Below are positions 4,744 to 7,423 of a stretch of 7,423 nucleotides of DNA, piece after piece. This stretch comes from UBA3700 sp002372775 (GTDB lineage: Bacteria; Bacillota; Clostridia; Christensenellales; UBA3700): assembly GCA_946615965.1 (NCBI GenBank), contig CAMOIC010000042.1, forward strand, positions 1 to 7,423. Direction: 5' to 3'. Below the pieces are notes generated by a model, which did no database searches, had not been told where the DNA came from, and was given only the letters and a program-made list of their open reading frames with translations. Each line of letters opens with the position of its first letter. Within the stretch, counting starts at the first letter, position 1. The position numbers and the translations under genes were made by a program.

Positions 4744-7398
4744 ATGAAGAAGAAGTATGTTTATTTATTCACTGAAGGTAACGCTAAGATGCGTGAACTT
4801 TTAGGCGGAAAGGGGGCAAATCTATCTGAAATGACAAATATCGGTCTTCCAGTTCCACAAGGTTTCACAATCACAACAGAAGCTTGTACACAATACTATG
4901 AAGACGGTAGAAAGATCAACGATGAAATCATGGAAGAAATCATGAAGAACGTTGCTATCATGGAAGAGATTAACGGAAAGAAGTTCGGAGATTTAAAGAA
5001 TCCTTTACTAGTTTCTGTTCGTTCTGGTGCTAGAGCTTCAATGCCAGGTATGATGGATACAATTCTTAACCTTGGTTTAAATGATGAAGTAGTAGACGCT
5101 ATGATCAAAGGAAACCCAGATCCAAAGTTTGCTAGATTCGTTTATGACTCTTACAGAAGATTCATCCAAATGTTCTCAGACGTTGTAATGGAAGTTTCAA
5201 AGAAAGAATTTGAAAAGTTAATCGATGCTAAGAAGGCTGATAAGGGCGTTACATATGACGTTGAATTAACAGCTGATGACTTAAAGGATTTAGCTAGACA
5301 ATTTAAGAATAAATATAGAGAAGCTTTAGGTAAAGACTTCCCAGATGATCCAAAGGAACAATTAAACGAAGCTATTAAGGCTGTATTCAGAAGCTGGGAT
5401 AACCCAAGAGCTAATGTATACCGTATGGATCATGATATCCCATACAGCTGGGGTACAGCAGTTAACGTAATGCCAATGGTATTCGGTAACTTAAATAACA
5501 ACTCTGGTACTGGTGTTGCTTTCACAAGAAATCCAGCTACTGGTGAAAAGGGTCTAATGGGTGAGTTCCTAGTAAATGCACAAGGTGAAGACGTTGTTGC
5601 TGGTGTTAGAACTCCAATGAAGATCGCTGAAATGAAAGAAAGATTCCCAGATGCATACGCTCAATTCCTTGAAGTATGCGATAAGCTTGAATCTCACTAT
5701 AGAGATATGCAAGATATGGAATTCACAGTTGAAAATGGAAAGTTATACATGCTTCAATGTCGTAACGGTAAGAGAACAGCTCAAGCTGCTATCCGTATCG
5801 CTTGCGATTTAATTGATGAAGGCATGATTACAGAACAAGAAGCTTTATTACAAATCGATGCTAAGACATTAGATATGTTATTACACCCAACATTTGATGC
5901 TGCTGCTTTAAAGGATGCAGATAAGAATAATGTTATCGGTAAGGGTATCGCTGCTTCTCCAGGTGCTGCTGCTGGTAGAATCGTATTCACTCCAGAAGAT
6001 GCAGTTATCCAAGGAAAGATGGGTAAGAAGGTTGTTCTTGTAAGACTTGAAACATCTCCAGAAGATATCGAAGGTATGAAGTATGCTCAAGGTATCTTAA
6101 CAGTTCGTGGTGGTCAAACATCTCACGCTGCCGTAGTTGCTCGTGGTATGGGTACATGTTGCGTATCTGGATGTGGAGACATCAAGATGGATGAAGAAAA
6201 TAAGAAGTTCGAACTTGGTGGTAAGGTTTATAAAGAAGGAGATCCTATTTCTCTTGATGGTACTACAGGTAAGATTTATAACGTTATGATCAAGACAGTT
6301 CCAGCAGATCCAAATACAGGATACTTCGGAAGAATCATGAAGTTAGCTGATAAGTATAAGGCTCTTGGCGTTAGAACAAACGCTGATACACCTGCTGATG
6401 CTAAGCGTGCTGCTGAACTTGGTGCTCAAGGTATTGGTCTATGCCGTACAGAACATATGTTCTTCGGTGAAGGAAGAATTGATAAGTTCCGTGAAATGAT
6501 TTGTTCAGAAACAGCTGAAGAAAGAATTAAGGCATTAAACGCTATCGAACCAATGCAACAACAAGACTTCGAAGGTTTAATGGAAGCTCTAGAAGGTAAG
6601 CCAGTTACAATTCGTTTCTTGGATCCACCTCTACATGAGTTCGTTCCAACATTAGATGCAGATATCGAAAAGTTAGCCGAATCTCAAGGTAAGACAAAGC
6701 AAGAAATTAAGTTATTCTGCGATTCATTACATGAATTCAACCCAATGATGGGTCATAGAGGATGCCGTTTAACAGTTACATATCCAGAAATTGCTGTAAT
6801 GCAAACTAAGGCTGTAATTAAGGCTGCTATTAATGTTCAAGCTAAGCATCCAGATTGGAAGGTTGTTCCAGAAATCATGATTCCACTTATCGGTGATGTT
6901 AAGGAATTAAAGTTCGTTAAGGCTATTGTAGTTGAAACAGCTGATAAGGTTATCGCTGATGCTAAGTCTAACTTAAAGTATGAAGTTGGTACAATGATCG
7001 AAATTCCAAGAGCTGCTTTAACAGCTGATGATATCGCTAAGGAAGCTGAATTCTTCTGCTTCGGTACAAACGACTTAACACAAATGACATTCGGTTTCTC
7101 AAGAGACGATGCAGGTAAGTTCTTACCAGCATACTACAATGCTAAGATCTACGAATCAGATCCATTCGCAAGACTTGATACAACTGGTGTTGGTAAGTTA
7201 ATGGATATGGCAGTTAAGATGGGTCATGCTTCACGTCCTGATATCCACTGTGGTATCTGCGGTGAACATGGTGGTGATCCTTCATCAATCGAATTCTGTC
7301 ATGCTATCGGACTTGATTATGTATCATGTTCTCCATTCAGAGTACCTATCGCTAGACTTGCTGCTGCTCAAGCAAACATCAAGAATCCTAGAAAATAA
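4744..7398 (+). CDS. ppdK: Pyruvate, phosphate dikinase (PPDK)
   Basis: Cytosolic enzyme that interconverts pyruvate + ATP + Pi and PEP + AMP + PPi; in anaerobes it can run glycolytically or gluconeogenically. All three domains are present in 884 residues, close to the 874 of the Clostridium symbiosum enzyme. The N-terminal ATP-grasp part has GGKGANLSEM (K23), R93, the PGMMDTILNLG motif (101-111), E326 and LQCR (337-340). The swivelling phosphohistidine domain has GGQTSHAAVVARG with catalytic H461. The C-terminal PEP/pyruvate barrel has R568 (LCRTEH), R624 (IRFLDPPLHEF), metal ligands E753 (MIEIPRAAL) and D777 (FGTNDLTQ), and catalytic C839 in HCGICGEHGGDP. The only oddity is LQCR where LQTR is common. 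It has its own promoter and a strong ribosome binding site. Its codons differ from the upstream operon (for example, all eight lysines in 6841-6980 are AAG, whereas six of seven in recO 3961-4020 are AAA), as expected for a highly expressed gene. It ends in tandem stops TAA TAG. Confidence 0.98.
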   Translation: MKKKYVYLFTEGNAKMRELLGGKGANLSEMTNIGLPVPQGFTITTEACTQYYEDGRKINDEIMEEIMKNVAIMEEINGKKFGDLKNPLLVSVRSGARASMPGMMDTILNLGLNDEVVDAMIKGNPDPKFARFVYDSYRRFIQMFSDVVMEVSKKEFEKLIDAKKADKGVTYDVELTADDLKDLARQFKNKYREALGKDFPDDPKEQLNEAIKAVFRSWDNPRANVYRMDHDIPYSWGTAVNVMPMVFGNLNNNSGTGVAFTRNPATGEKGLMGEFLVNAQGEDVVAGVRTPMKIAEMKERFPDAYAQFLEVCDKLESHYRDMQDMEFTVENGKLYMLQCRNGKRTAQAAIRIACDLIDEGMITEQEALLQIDAKTLDMLLHPTFDAAALKDADKNNVIGKGIAASPGAAAGRIVFTPEDAVIQGKMGKKVVLVRLETSPEDIEGMKYAQGILTVRGGQTSHAAVVARGMGTCCVSGCGDIKMDEENKKFELGGKVYKEGDPISLDGTTGKIYNVMIKTVPADPNTGYFGRIMKLADKYKALGVRTNADTPADAKRAAELGAQGIGLCRTEHMFFGEGRIDKFREMICSETAEERIKALNAIEPMQQQDFEGLMEALEGKPVTIRFLDPPLHEFVPTLDADIEKLAESQGKTKQEIKLFCDSLHEFNPMMGHRGCRLTVTYPEIAVMQTKAVIKAAINVQAKHPDWKVVPEIMIPLIGDVKELKFVKAIVVETADKVIADAKSNLKYEVGTMIEIPRAALTADDIAKEAEFFCFGTNDLTQMTFGFSRDDAGKFLPAYYNAKIYESDPFARLDTTGVGKLMDMAVKMGHASRPDIHCGICGEHGGDPSSIEFCHAIGLDYVSCSPFRVPIARLAAAQANIKNPRK

Positions 7399-7423
7399 TA
7401 GGTAATTAAAATTGAATTAATAG

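Noticed and set aside
4896..6090. Open frames on the - strand inside ppdK
   Set aside because: They mirror strongly conserved PPDK motifs on the + strand, have no domain content, and arise from codon bias.
7399..7423. AT-rich tail with TAATT/AATTA pairing as a ppdK terminator
   Set aside because: The stem has five A-T pairs only and no T run within the window; the true terminator is probably beyond the end.
1..7423. CRISPR array, insertion sequence, tRNA/rRNA, defence or toxin-antitoxin genes
   Set aside because: I found no repeat-spacer pattern, transposase, terminal repeats or RNA gene signature; the coding space is filled by recognised housekeeping and metabolic genes.

Overview
This window looks like a chromosomal segment of a low-GC, anaerobic member of the Bacillota (Clostridia-like). 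Evidence: AT-rich DNA, strong AGGAGG-type ribosome binding sites, sigma-A-type promoters, the gene order phoH-pgpH-ybeY-era-recO known from Bacillus and Clostridia, a clostridial/Thermotoga-type monocluster ferredoxin, and pyruvate phosphate dikinase. TGG is used for Trp and TGA is not read through, so it is not a TGA=Trp mollicute. All genes lie on the + strand.

Layout. Positions 1-122 hold a near-consensus promoter (TAGACA-17-TATAAT) and a short leader with a strong Shine-Dalgarno. Positions 96/123-4614 hold a tightly packed six-gene operon: phoH, a shortened pgpH-like c-di-AMP phosphodiesterase, ybeY, era, a shortened recO and a small ferredoxin. Junctions run from a 20-nt overlap to a 9-nt gap, so translational coupling is likely. 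Positions 4615-4743 are intergenic: an imperfect hairpin, a second promoter (TTGTTT-17-TATAAT), a short direct repeat near the predicted transcription start, and a strong ribosome binding site. Positions 4744-7398 encode full-length ppdK, whose codon choice suggests high expression. The last 25 bases are AT-rich and hold no recognisable feature.

How the genes fit together. PhoH/YbeZ-type ATPase, the YbeY endoribonuclease and the Era GTPase are known to act together in 16S rRNA maturation and 30S assembly. Here they are brought closer than in Bacillus, because dgkA and cdd, usually between ybeY and era, are absent. PgpH links the cluster to c-di-AMP turnover and RecO to recombinational repair. 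The ferredoxin and PPDK belong to anaerobic central metabolism (electron transfer; pyruvate/PEP interconversion).

I do not see an undescribed multi-gene system; this is mostly a conserved housekeeping region. The points worth a second look are: a probable non-canonical (ATC) start of phoH, a PgpH-like protein that lacks the whole extracytoplasmic sensor domain, a RecO that lacks the zinc-finger region but seems to keep a C-terminal tail, and small possible regulatory repeats next to both promoters.
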